From Trochalopteron elliotii (Eukaryota; Chordata; Aves; Passeriformes; Leiothrichidae), in contig JANPWX010000097.1 of NCBI GenBank assembly GCA_024734555.1, positions 4,470,439 to 4,534,438 on the forward strand: a stretch of DNA of 64,000 nt, given 5' to 3'. The first letter of the stretch is position 1, and the number at the start of each line of letters is the position of its first letter. Shown one piece after another: positions 34,990 to 47,900 of this stretch. The position numbers and the translations under genes are program-made. The notes under the pieces were generated by a model that worked only from the letters and a program-made list of their open reading frames with translations, did no database searches and was not told the origin of the DNA.

Positions 34990-37729
34990 CCAAACCAAAA
35001 TGAAGATGCAGCATTGCTGAGCTACTCTTTGGGAGCTTTTTGAAGACGCGTGGGATGCTTCTGACCACCCTTGTGCCCACAATGTTTACTGGTGGTTTCT
35101 GTGTCTGTTTATATGAAGAAAAGGCAGAACACAATTTCACAGTTTTCCAGATTATTTATTTTTTTGAGGCAGTTTTTTTATGGTAGTTTTCACTATCTGT
35201 CTCCCTTCTGGCCTCAGCAACAGGCTGGGAAGAAAACCTATTGCAAGGCAGGAAAATGCCATTGCCAAATCTACCATCATGGTGATTAGGGTGGTGGAGG
35301 TGGTGGAGCTTGGGGCAAATCCCAAATGAATACCCTCACAAAAGGCTTATGCCTTGAGTTGATGTTGTTCCTTTAAACTCAGAAATGTGCCATGTCTCAG
35401 AGCACTGCCCAACATCTTGGGGTGCTGAAGTGGCTGAGAGGACACAGGGGAGCAGAGGAGAGTCAATCAGCTCCAGGGCAGCAGCCAGCCCCTGCTAACA
35501 TCTAACCTAAGGCTTTAGCAGCAGGTTTAGGGTGAGATTTTTATTTTGTGAGGTAGTGGGAAAGCATGCTCAGATTGCAACCCTGTAGCAAAGTGATTCT
35601 TGTTTTTTTCCACTCATATAATTATGAAAAATGACTCTCATGTTCCCCATTAATGTTGCTATTAGCAGACAAGGCAGGGCTTCCCAGCATGAGCCATTCT
35701 TGCTAACAAGGTCTGTGTGCACCACATTAGGGAGTGTACCACTCACAGCTTCCAGAGCACCAAAAGGGATTCGCCATAGCTCCTGTAATGGTACAGAGCC
35801 AAAGATATCTGCATCTCATCTCATGTAAGAGAAGGTAGCAAGATGCAGCTTCAAGGTCCTTGATTAAAAGAAAAGAAGACCAGCAAGCCCAAACTCCTGC
35901 TTCTGGGCAAAGTTGCCCTCCTGCTCTAACACCAGGTGGGTGCAGTGCTGAGAAGGACGATTGTGTTCAGGTGGGGCTGTGAAATCAAAGGTCTCTCTCA
36001 CTCAGTCACTCACACGAGCAGTGTAATAGCACACAAACCCCCCACCTCATCAGGGATTATATAATCCTCCATCTTCTTGCTGCAAAAGTTACTGCCAGAG
36101 TTACTCTTCCCTTTTTAAGGTGGGCTTTGCTCCAGTGCAGAAAGGAAATGGTCTAGCACAAAGGAACAACGGGGAGCAATTACTGTTCTTCACCTTGATA
36201 CTGGCAAGGCTTTCAGCACAGACATCTGTAACATCCTTCCAGCCAAAGTGGTGACACAGGGACTGTGCTGCAACAGAGTCTGAGTGGCCATGGAGCAGCC
36301 TGGTTGTACCTACGACTTCTCTTGTGTGTCCTCTGCTGTGGCTGTGGGTGTTGTGTAAGCCCCAAGGCAGAACTGGCACTGGGCTCTCTGCAGAGGGCTG
36401 GCTGCCCAAGAAAGAGGCTGATTCCTGAAGAACTCAGATGTTATCTCTCAAGTTCCTTGTGGTACAATCAGCAGGCAGCTTCACCAAGCGGGCAGAAAAC
36501 TCAAGTGTTTTTTCTTAAATGCATTAATTTTGTTTTTAAAGCTGAGGAGACTTTTGCCTGTACCTCATTGCTCCCACCTTTATTTATCATTTTTGTATAG
36601 CAATCCTGATTTCTCAAAACAACACCAGCTCTGTGGAGAGGAAGAGAAACCACACTGGTAATGCCAGGTATTGAGACATCTCTGTTCTTCTGAATAGCAT
36701 GTGAACAATGGTATATTACAACAAATTTGTTTCAACATCTAAGCTTGTACAGTAAACCAGTTAAGGATCTGTGATTTGGGGATTTTTTTGTTTCAAATGT
36801 GTGGACAGTCTAGATTTTAATCCAAACTTTCACAGATTTAGACAGCTGTTTCTGGTGCTGTAAAAGGGCATACAATCAGCACATCTGAAAATCAATACAC
36901 CTCATGGGGCTGAGTACCTCAGTTAATCAAATACTGCAACCATCAGCTTTTGCACAGCTTCCAGCTAGCTCCAGAGTATTTTCTGCATAGTTACAAGATT
37001 ATAACTGCTAGAAAAAAGGAAAGTTGGTCTTTTAAACAACATGTTCTGTCTGGTTTTTCATTGTTTGAGCTTCACTTTTGCTGCAGCTTGATTTCTTTCC
37101 TGAATTGTCCATTAGGTCTAAATCTAGCGAAAACAAAACCCTGTCTGTCTCAGTGATCCCGGCCAGTAGGGAATGCAAGGCTAGCCTAGGACCATCTGTT
37201 ACACTACAAGAAAGGTTTTAGAAAACAAAGCCAGACAGTTGATTCACTGTAAAATAGACAGAAGTTACGACGATTATCATGGAAACAAATCCTATGAAGA
37301 CCTCTTAAGTCCCTGGCTGCTATTACTGTTATTTTTTAAGTCAGCACTGGCTACCCACATCACATGAATAATACTGTATAAGTCACAGATGCAAAATAGC
37401 ATCTGCAGAGATCAGGACCTTACCAATGGGTACATTTAGCTAATCTAAAACAATTACAGTTGTTCTTCTGGAACACGGTTGTTGTGGGACACAGTCTCGG
37501 ACTGCCTGGAGGAAAATGGCCCCATGGAAGTTCTCACTGTCTCAGAGGCCATGTGTTTCTCTGAACTGTGTGCAACTCTGCAGAGATGGGGCTGTGGGAC
37601 ACTCTCTGGCTAGGCAGCAAAATGTGAAGCAGAGGAACTTTGCTGGGAGCAGAGGAAGGACTAAGAAAAGGTGAGATGCAATATTTTTTCCCTGAAGTAT
37701 ATCTGTGATGAATGTCAAACCTTACTTAA

Positions 37730-37734
37730 GCATC
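37730..37734. repeat. Target-site duplication GCATC, left copy
   Basis: Identical to 38366-38370, directly abutting the TG end of the solo LTR. Confidence 0.8.
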
Positions 37735-38365
37735 TGTCCTGGAGTGACATGATTGTATCCCAATTGTCTCTTGGTTCTGGGAGCTGGGGGAGGGGAGAGG
37801 CACACAGTTTGTTTTTAGAAACTGTCCTCCGCCGACTGGCCTTGAGAGTTGAATTCAGCACACATGGAGGGGTTTTTTTTCAGTAGTTAGTTAGTTAGTG
37901 TCTAGCTAGCAGGGGGAGAAGATTCTCTTTCTTTGTTTCCTTCTCCTCCTGTTTTTTTATCTTTTTTTTCTTTTTTTTCCTCTCCTTTTTTTTTTTCCTT
38001 TTTTCGCCTTCCCTTGGAACTGTTAAAAATCTCTCTGGACTGAGGACCCGGGGGAGCACCGTGGGGGCTGCATCTGGAACCCACCAAGATCTGCACAGCA
38101 ACGATCCCCAGCACTGGAGGAACAGAGACAGAGGAACCACCTACAGGACAGACTTCTTTCCTAAATCTGTCATCTCTCCAGAGTGGCACGAAGTTCTTAT
38201 CATCGGGTATTGTTCAATTTATTGTGCCAGGGAGTGCTTTGCCTGTTTAATACACAGGGTTCTTTCCACTTCCCTCTGAGGAGGTTTCTTTTCCGAACTG
38301 GCTGGGGGGAGGGGAGGGAGTGCCCCTTAGGAAGTTTCCTCCCAGATTTGCCCTAAACCACTACA
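37735..38365 (+). mobile_element. Solo LTR of an endogenous retrovirus with 5-bp target-site duplication
   Basis: The 631-bp element starts TGTCCTGGAG and ends CCACTACA. It is flanked by a perfect GCATC direct repeat (37730-37734 and 38366-38370). TG...CA ends with a 5-bp duplication fit an ERVL-like family. Inside is a long polypyrimidine tract (37924-38005). There is no internal retroviral coding sequence, so it is a recombination-derived solo LTR. It sits 0.6 kb beyond the CAPN9 stop codon and carries AATAAA on the minus strand at 38218-38223. Confidence 0.85.
37924..38005. repeat. Polypyrimidine tract within the solo LTR
   Basis: About 80 bases of almost pure C/T with long T runs. On the minus strand it gives a spurious Lys/Glu-rich open frame. 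Confidence 0.9.
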
Positions 38366-38370
38366 GCATC
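38366..38370. repeat. Target-site duplication GCATC, right copy
   Basis: Identical to 37730-37734, directly abutting the CA end of the solo LTR. Confidence 0.8.
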
Positions 38371-38610
38371 CTTCTAAGGAACCCTGGACCTGAGACCACA
38401 ACTATTAAGAAGTGAATTTTCACCCATGGAGTTCCTAGTCTTTCTTTATCCACAGTTCACCAGACTGCAATTCATGTGTCTATGACAGGCTACTTGTCCT
38501 GTAGTCACACATTATGCCTGGAAATAAATTCCAAACTGAACAAGTTTTATGCAACCTTGTATTTTCGAAAGCACCTTAGAGTAATCAGTAGCCAAGCAGC
38601 AATAAAGACT

Positions 38611-38616
38611 TTTAAT
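38611..38616 (-). terminator. CAPN9: Candidate polyadenylation signal ATTAAA for CAPN9
   Basis: TTTAAT on + is ATTAAA on the minus strand, 333 bases beyond the CAPN9 stop. No canonical AATAAA lies on the minus strand between the stop and the solo LTR. The first AATAAA is inside the LTR at 38218-38223. Which one is used cannot be read from sequence. Confidence 0.4.
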
Positions 38617-38948
38617 CACTGTAGTCTGTGCTATGCTGAAATTAAACACAATCCTATTTCATAAAAACCTGTGGTCACTCAGGAACAACAGTTTCAGCCT
38701 GCTTAAGGGGCATGTGTGCCCCATCCAAATGCTCAGTGACAAATCCAGTATCAGGCTCTACCAAAAACACCTGATCTGACACATGAACTCATCCACAGGG
38801 CTGGAGAACAGAAAGGGGAGGGCAGTATGCATGTTTCTCAGCAGGAAATTTCCTGGTGAAGTTTGCATGTGAAGAGGACTTCAGCTCTTGGGGCAAAAGT
38901 CTTGGCAGCAAAGTCACAAGAAACTCCTGGCATCCAAATCAGACTTCT

Positions 38949-38975
38949 TCAGATGTTCATTGCCAGGTTGATAAA
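38949..38975 (-). CDS. CAPN9: CAPN9 exon 20 coding end (8 codons and TGA)
   Basis: Acceptor gctag before 38975. Encodes FINLAMNI then TGA at 38951-38949, matching human FIHLTMNI. Found from splice site and similarity only. Confidence 0.92.
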   Translation of the reverse strand, partial: FINLAMNI

Positions 38976-41900
38976 CTAGCATCAGAAAAAGAACAACTTT
39001 ACAATAAGGTACTTCAGGCCCTTCTCCCTCCCCATGTCTTTCCCCAAATGAGAGCCATTCCAAAGCAGTGCTTTGCTCTGAATTGACCCCATGCAGGGAA
39101 AAGGGCCTTTGCTCACTTGGCTTTTACATCCTGTCATTAAGGAGAGACCTCAGCCAGCAGGAAGGAATGAGGCAAAGCTCTCCAAGCACTAGATGCTGGA
39201 AACAGCAGTTACTGTATCTGCATCCCAGCCGTCCACATGGGTTCCCACATCTCTTTTCCCTGGGAGTTCATTGTGCCTCACCCCAGGAAGCTTTGGCTTA
39301 GTGTGAAATGGGAGACAGCTCACAGCAACAGGGAGACAAGGAGAGCACAAGAAAATAAGAAAGCTGTGCTGAGCAGTGTGAGAAGAAAATGATAGACATG
39401 CACAGGCGAGGCTGATCTGAATTCCTGGGGGATTTAGGGGAAGTGAAAGACCCCCTCCCCCATCCCCATCTGCTCCTTCCTCTTTCCCCCATTGAAACCT
39501 GGCACTCAAGGAAGGAAAAAAAGCAGAGAAACTAGAAAAGGGCATGGGAAGCTGTCAATATGACCCCGGGCAAGGAAGGAAGGAAACAGCATGGAGGAGA
39601 TTTAATCAGTGCATGGGCTGTGGCAGATACCCCCTTCAAATCTCATGGGCACCTGAAGTGCCATGCAGAAATACTCCAGCTCTTAGAAGAGGACAAAGCT
39701 CTAGAGAAACCCCACCATTTTGTCAGTATTCATGAATCTGTGCCCGTACCTCGCCTATATTCAGGTTAATGAACTCCTTGCTTTTCGCACTCAGTGCTTG
39801 GAATACTCCTGAAATGAGAAATGGACACCAGTGCTACAAATACACCTCATCCACATTCATACACGTGCTCTCCATCTCACAATGATGAGTGGCCATGCCA
39901 AGGAGAGGGAAGGCCTGGCACAAAGGCAGATTGCTTAGGATTGCTTGATGGTGGTAGCTCCTCTGACAAAGCAAAGTCCTTGCAAGAGGAAATGTCTTGC
40001 TGACTTAAGGTCTTTATGCAAGGCTCACTTCAGGACTTGTCTGGAAGAGGTGTCCTGAATGTGCTCAACAGTCAGATTTGGAGGATACTCTGAAATCAAG
40101 CCAAGCAATTTGCATTTCTTTATATATCTTATTTAACTTCTATCTCTCAGAAATTTAATAATTCTATTGCTACAGTCAAGCCAGAAAGTAAAGAGAAGAA
40201 CAAAAGCAAAAAAATCAGTGAAGAAAGTGGATTTTTCTTCTAACAGAGTGAATTGGGTTTCATTTGAATTCGGACCCACACTAATGATCACTTTATCCAG
40301 CCATTTATCCAGACTTTTAACCTATCTCTGCTACTGCTGCTTTGTAACAAGAGTGACCCTGTGCCAGAAGTGAACTGGGACCTTGGGTGCCTTGCTATAC
40401 AGGGAACCACATCTGAAGCCAAAAGGGAACATGTTATGTAAAAGGTACAGGAGATACCTGCCCAAGCACGTGCCAATTTTTTCTTTCCATGAGGCACAAG
40501 TAATATTTGAACCTTGAATTTGCGTGATTCCAAATTAAGCTCCTGGGTGAGCCACAAGAAGGGTTACAACATGGACTTTACCAGCATTCTTCACATGCCT
40601 TCAACATTGCTGCAGAGTTTATGTAGCAAGCTCTATTCACATGGGGAAATTTTCCATTAGCAGCAGAACATTTTTCACGTTACAGAAGAAAAGCCATCCT
40701 CAATGCAAATGCTAAACACAACTCCTTTTTGTTAGCCTTGTACTCCATCTCAGATATTGTGCAACAGATACACTCAGCAGCCAAAAGCAGAAGAATTTCT
40801 TTTTAAAAGGGGATGAAATTCCAGAGGAAGGAGATACTCACGACTCGCATTCTCCAGGCGTATTAGGCAGTTCAGAAAATCATCAAATTCAATCTGGAAC
40901 TGCTCATCAGAGTATCGGAGGACAATCAGTTGCAGCAGGTAATTGTTGAGCTGGTATCCTTCCCAAAGACACACACAAAGAAAAAGTGAGCAACCTCACA
41001 CATCTAGGGGAATCTACAGATCTCTACTAGCTAATCTTGAAAACCAGTTAATGGGAGGATACTCTGTGGCACACATCTGTCCAGAAAGATCTAACCACCA
41101 AGTTCCTCAAGCCTGCAATGAACAGCAAACTCTGAACAAGATATTTTTCAGGCACTGCAGTTTCTAGTCCATGAACACTGTGATGTATGAGAGACCATTC
41201 GGTCGTCTTGAATTTGGAGGGATTTCTGTGACATTATCTGCTTTAATAAAAATAATTTGTGATGAAATACTAATGCAGTGATTGCTCTTCACAGCAGCTT
41301 ACTCACTATTCCTTCAACCCTTGAATGTAGATGGACTCTGAAGTGGTTTGTTTCAGGAACTAATGCCACACATGTGCACCCCTGTTGAGTTTTACAGCGC
41401 TCAATAAAATACAGAGATTGCACTGACTGCCTGCCCTTCAGGACTGGGAGTACCTGGGGCAAAATGACCCTACTCAATGTGCCCAGGTTCTCTCTGGGGT
41501 TTAGACCTCCTCTCTGTTCAGGAGCACCTAGCCTGTGTGATTGCTCTCTGCACCCACACTGATCTGCCTGACAGGTTTACCAGATAAAGTGCAGTGCTTG
41601 TCTTACCGGCAGCTTTAAGAGCACCACGAAGCTCATAAGAGGACATGGAGCCAGATTTATCAAAGTCAAATTGCAGAAAGATATTCTGTTATGAAAGGAG
41701 CACACAGAAGGCTCAGTACTGGCATATGAAATGGAGCACAGATATGACATAGAAAGGCAAGGTGTTTATCTCCAACTGCATAGTATAAGCATTTAAGAAA
41801 GCTGAAAAGGCTTTGGTCTAGATCCAGTCTTATTTTATAGTGGAGGAGCAAATCTTGGTCCCAATTCTCTTTGTCATATGAACAGGTTGTTGTGACTTAA

Positions 41901-44900
41901 ACAAGTACTGTCAAATGCCAAATCCAAGCATTAAAAAATACTGAGTTGCTCTTTATTAAAAATGTTGTGATTTTTTAAAAATAATTTTAACTGGAAAGAT
42001 ACAGTGTTCTCTGTCTTTTAAATCTTCACATAATCTTCTTTTATGTTTTTCTCCATAGTTCTGAGCACTAGAGACAAACTGTTTGAGATGATGTTAATAT
42101 TGTCACTTAGTCATTTACTTCTAAGTATAAAAGGTCTGAATAGACACATTCATGGTACAACCAAGAAAACTGGTCAAACAGTTTGAATTTTGACCTAAAT
42201 ATTAAGCAATTTTCAAGCTGGAGTTAAATTCCATCCTTTCACTGAGATGACAAATACAACTCTCCTTTGGAATATGAGTTATTTGGAGCTGTCGTCACAT
42301 TCAGCTTAAAATTTTCCAGCAAATATATGTGCAAATCTGCCTTCAGGATACAAGGATTTCTCAAGCCCCTTGTTAAAATACAGTGTGTCCTTTGTTAAAA
42401 GAGATATGGCATTAGTACCAGAAAAAATGTTGGCCATTTCTGATGGGCTAGACAAGAAGCAAAGGACTGCATATTTTGAATGCTTTGGTGAAGCATGAAT
42501 TCAGAAAAACCTATTAATGGCCATAAGGAAACAATTATAATGTCTTTTATGTGAATATTCAGTCTGTGATTGATTCTGCAAGCCTACTTATTCTTACTGC
42601 CATATACAGTGGCAGGGAAATGTGTTTAAAATTAGAATCAGCATTTTCCCAGACTTCAGTGCAATTGACTCCTGAGAGATCAGTAATGAAAATGCAGTGA
42701 CTTAGGAAACAATTGTTTCCTACTAGTCATGAATCATCACTTTCTTCTTCTGTACAACAGCACTTATGGAAATTCCTTAAGTTTCATTTTGATTGGCTTG
42801 CTTATTAGTGTCCATTGCATTCTTTATCCCAAACATAGTTGATTAGCTTACAAAAATCTCAGTTATTTCTAGAAAACCATTATGGTTTATTATCATGGAA
42901 AGCTAAGAATGTCTTTGACTATCCAAAACAAACCTCATGCTTTTAAAACATTTGTTTTGTGTTAAAATTCATGGCTTGAACACACTCTTGTCTCCATTTT
43001 TGTCTGCATATACCTAATAAACTGTTCAGGAAGCAGCTAATGAAATGGAGGAAAAACTACAGTGCATAATATCACCTACTATCCATTTCTTCATTTTTTC
43101 CCAGAAAACTTTGAATTCACTGAATTCCAGTTTCCCATTGCCACTGGTCTGGTAATATGAACTAAGGAAAAGGACTCGTTATATGAAAGCTCAGATTCAG
43201 TCTGAACTTATCAGAGTAGTTCCTTTAAACAGAAAATGTTAAGTTGACTGGAAAGCCTATGATGCTGCTAAAGCTGGCATTGGGATTTCTCATGAGGTAG
43301 AGCTCCAGCAGTTACAGTCATGCCTGTGGCTGTGATACTGCAGGAACATTATGTGATATAAAAACACAGCTGAGCAATTCAGGCACTACATGAGGAAGAA
43401 AGACAGATTATTCTAAGGCAAGAACAGTTTTGGATGTAAATGGGATATAAATGATTCAGAGAATTAAACTACCTGATTAAAACAAATTGTTACTGTACCC
43501 AAAGGAGTTAGTCAACCAATGTGCTGTTCAGTACTTTTATCTAGAGACCAGGCTGTGTTGCAATGGCTCAACCAAAAATTCATGTGGGTACTGGGGTGAG
43601 ACTGGCAAAATCTGGTCCTTATGGTCTGAAATAAATGTCTGTATAGCAGTTCAAGGAGGCAATGGTTGGATCTTCCTGGCCGCCCCTCTGCCTGAAGTGA
43701 GGGACTTATTTCACTGAGTTACTGATGCTCCCCAAGCACAGTTCACTTCCAGGATGAGGCACCTGCTCTAAAATGCTAAATAAGGAATGGTCCCATTCCC
43801 CTTCCTTTTTCAATCTTGCCAGGACAAAGCCCTTGCTCAGATGGACACTGGCTCAGTGAGCATTCACAAAGGTCAAAACATGCCAAGTGAGGTCTGGCTA
43901 GCATCTGCTGTTCTTTGAGCACCTACACTGGGGACATTATTGAGGGCACCCACAGATCCCAAGGACATTCTCATTTCTGCAGAGCATTTTTTTACCCAGC
44001 CAGGTCCTTCTCCCCAGAGTCATGTAGAACTCTGTCCCTGCTCCTCACCACCACATGGTGACTGCTGCCAGGGAATTCAGTAGCATGTGACACAGAGGAG
44101 ACTGTGCCAGCATTGACTTGGGTTTGCATTTTATGGTTTTGCTCCTGCATTGTGCTCCAAATAGCATGTCCAGAGCGGGATGATTGTGTCTGCCTTCCTT
44201 GTGCTTCCAAAGCAGAGGAAGAGACATCTTCCCATTTATTCAAAACTATGCAAAGATTTGCTTGGAAGCATTGCAAATCATGGAAAGTATTTAGTTGTAT
44301 CCTAAATAGTAAACCTAGAACTGCTGCCATGCTCCAGGGTCAAGGGCAGGCCCTGGCTCTGTGCCAATACCATGTAAGGATGGGATGTGATCATGGACCA
44401 ACTCCCTACTGATGCTTGGGTTTTAAGCAAGGAAATTTAGAACTCGTCCCCTGCTCCTCATTGCACGCGCAGGGTGACTAGCCTGCATTGAATTTTAGTA
44501 TTATGGACTAACTTTCACAGGATAAAATTTTGTCTGTTTTGGTTTTCTCTTAAAAGTGTTTGAATGGATGTTACATTACCTCTGTCACAGACTGAAGCAA
44601 CAAAAGACATCTCAGCTGAACAAGCAAGACATAAACCACGCATTAGATACCTGTCTTGGTAGGACAGTTTTGTCTCGTGTAACAAAACTGTTTATTGGGA
44701 AAGCCTACTGCAAAAGCAGCTCTATCTGAGGAGAAGCCATGCTAAGCAAACTCAGCAGGAACCAGAACTCTGCAAAGGACAAATCTGGTGGGGAAGCACG
44801 AGGGCTATGATTCACCTCACCTGATGTCTAAATGAGCAGTCATTTAGCACCCCTTGGTTCAGTACATCCAGAATAATTAATTACACCACCCCTTTTGCTA

Positions 44901-47900
44901 TGCACAAAGGAAGTCTAGAAAGCTGGCTTAGATGTAGATGCCTACACCACAAATGCCTAAATTTGGACAGACAACTCTCACCCACGTGTGTTTCCTGGAG
45001 TCACAGGAACTAGCTGAAAGACAAGATTTTCCAGGTTTAAACTGGTTGTCAAAAAAGAGCTTTGATATCGGCAATTTCCTCCATTGCTGATCCTTCATTT
45101 CTGACCCATAACTTGCACGTACAACTCTGTCTGGTGAATTTAGCTCCCCAGACAAGAGACTTTTCTAGAGTTAAGTCTTCTAGGTCTCTTTCAAATAACC
45201 CACAGCTTGAAAAATGCACTGTTCTATACAGAAGTAGCTTGAGATTCACTTCTAAAGGTGGTCAGCATTAAAGCATCTGCCTGTAAATCTGCAATAGAAA
45301 ACAGTTTGTCCTGAAACTCCTAACCCTAGATTTCTAAAATAAAAATCAGGATAAAAATCAGTCATGTGTTTCTGTTTTCTTTGGGTAGTGATCTGCCCTG
45401 ACATTACCAAATCCATTTCTGACATCAATGACATATAATGTTATGGACAATTACATTCATTCTTCATTTAGCTTCACAGGCACTTATTTGAAAGGATACA
45501 TCCATAAGAGAAATGATATTTCGGCATGAAATGAGACTTAAGTTCTTGAATTTCATGTTCTTTGCTGAAAAAGAACAATAACAGGAAAGAAATCATGGGC
45601 AAAACTGTCTTTTATAAACAGAAAGGAGAAAACAGGACTCATGAACAGGGATAGATGACTCTTAGTCCTCATTGTGGGATGGCCTGTGAACTGGAAGATG
45701 AGGGCACCTCTCACTACAGAGAAGTCTCAGTCCAGACAGAGATGCATTTACTGGAGACATGGCAGGAAATACTGTCCTTGATTTGTAAATCAGGAGATGA
45801 GTTTCAGGGAGTGACAGGTTTTCCCCTGTAGAAAGGGCCTGTGCAAGATCAGGAGTTACATCCAGGTCTTAAAAGTCCCAGCCTAGTGCCTGTCTCTCCC
45901 CAGCAGGGTGGAAATGCAATAGAGAGCTGGCCTCACGGAGCTGACATGGATCATGCTAGAAGGCAGGGCAAGCTCATGGTTAGATCATGGACCAAATGCT
46001 TTCCTGGCTCAGCCCTTGCTGGCTCAAGGACACCAGGTTGGGGTCGTAAGACAGCCTTTAATTTTCTATATGTAAATGAATTTAATGGAAGATTTTATAG
46101 TTATATACAACCCTTAACTTAGAAGTTGTCAGCACTTACTTTTTTTCAATACAGCATTCAGAACATATTCAAGTTCTTCTGCAGATATCTCCAGGTCCTG
46201 CAGGGGGAAAAAATAAAAAAAAGTGAAGCATCTGTTACTTGAATGTTTCTGTAATCACACATATCAAAACCCTCAGAAAACACAAACATCACTCATCTGT
46301 ACTTTATTGCAACTCAGCAGAAGAGAACAATACAAAACCCAGAAAAAGCTAAAAATTTAAGGGCTGGGAAAATGCAGGAGTGCTGCTGTGCATGAGATCT
46401 CAAGTGGGAGCTGCTGATTCAAAGGAAACTCAACTGCAACTGAGCATTAAACCAGGCAGGCTCCTTCAGAGCTTGAGTTCTTTCTAGCTTTGGTCCTCCT
46501 GCTTGCTCACCAGGGACTGCACCCTTATCCATCGAGCCACAAGGCATGGTGACATCTGGTGCCCAAACACCACACTGCAACTAAGCATACTCCCAAAACA
46601 TGTCGGGTTTGTTTCATGTGACCCTGGATAGGAGCAGAAGTCCTTCCCTTCTTTTTGCATCTTGCTCTGACCCAAAGTGTTTTGTACTCACCTTTCCTGA
46701 AATCTGCTCAAACAGTGCCCGGAACTGCTTTTCTTCTTCAGTTTCTTGTGAGCTTGGGGTTGGGTGTGGAGGCTGCAACACCAACCACATGAGTCCTTGT
46801 AAGAATTGTAAAATGTGACTTTTCTCCTGCAAATAGCCCCTCTGGGCACCCAGGACCACTGTACATCTTAAAATAAGGGTACACATGCTGCTGAACTCTG
46901 TCAGATCTGAGGACTCTCAGCCATCTCTCACTCTTTCATTTCCTTCGCCTGGGTAAGTGTGTAGTGTGCCATTGCCTTGGTAAAAACCAAGAGCACCCAT
47001 CCTGGAAAACACCTCTCCTCTCATCCCACCTGCACCATCCTGTTTCCCTGGGCCTCCAACAACCACAGCACTGTTGAGCTCTCCCCCGTGGCATCATCCT
47101 GGAACCCCTGGCCCTTCCTGAGAGCACCAGCCAAGGGTAGCTGCACTTCAGTGTATTACCCAGCACAGAATTATTTTGCTACAGAACATGGCCCTGAGAT
47201 CCTGGAAATGAAGATGTCGTTGTTAGCTGAGTCCCCGGAGAAGAGTTTTACTAAAGAGGGACAAATTAGATCTTGGCTTAGCTCGTTTCCATGGAAAGGA
47301 ACACTACAATTAATGGCTTATTTGCAGGGATACACTTAAACAGGAGCTGACTCAGACCCAGCTGCAATTAGTGCTCAGCAGGCAGACCAAGCCATTCAAA
47401 AGCAAAAAGAATTCAATCATTTCAGTAGGCACGTGTATGTGTAAGCATTCCCTCTCAAGTCCTGTGGACACTGAGAAGTAAAATAAAGATATTTATATGC
47501 AAAATTAATGTAGGTCCATTAGACACTCTCTTGCTTCTTATTTTTCACATTAAATAAAATTTTAAAAGATGTGAACAGCCATGTGACTCCCCAGTACTAA
47601 TGGGTGGTGCTTTCACTGCACATGTGGTGGTTGACACCCACCTCTCATACTGGCTGGCATTGACTGCCTTCAAGGGGATGGGAAAGCATAATGATTATAA
47701 TTTTGATTGTTACAGCTCTTTTACCATATTCAGCAGAGCTTAGCATTTCAGTGACATACACAAAGCTGGCAATTGTGTAACATTCCTGTGAAATGAACTG
47801 GTTTAGCCGAAGACAGTAAAAGCAATGTGTGCTGGCTTCTGCTGAGCTATTCTCTTGCTATTTTAACTTTGTAGACTTACCTCAGGGAGATCAATGGCAA

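Larger units (their letters stand above)
20786..38610. other. Intergenic region between C1orf198 and CAPN9
   Basis: About 18 kb in which I recognise no protein-coding gene. Open frames here are short, lack ATG or splice context, and look random. The recognisable content is transposon-derived: an ERVL-like LTR fragment, two CR1 fragments, an LTR near 33 kb and a solo LTR near 38 kb. There is also a (GATT)10 repeat and A-rich runs at 19936-19977 (in the 3' UTR) and 34918-34989. A GC-richer stretch at 23.1-24.3 kb has no identified content. Confidence 0.7.

Noticed and set aside
37895..38189. Lys/Glu-rich minus-strand frames
   Set aside because: Translation of the polypyrimidine tract inside the solo LTR.
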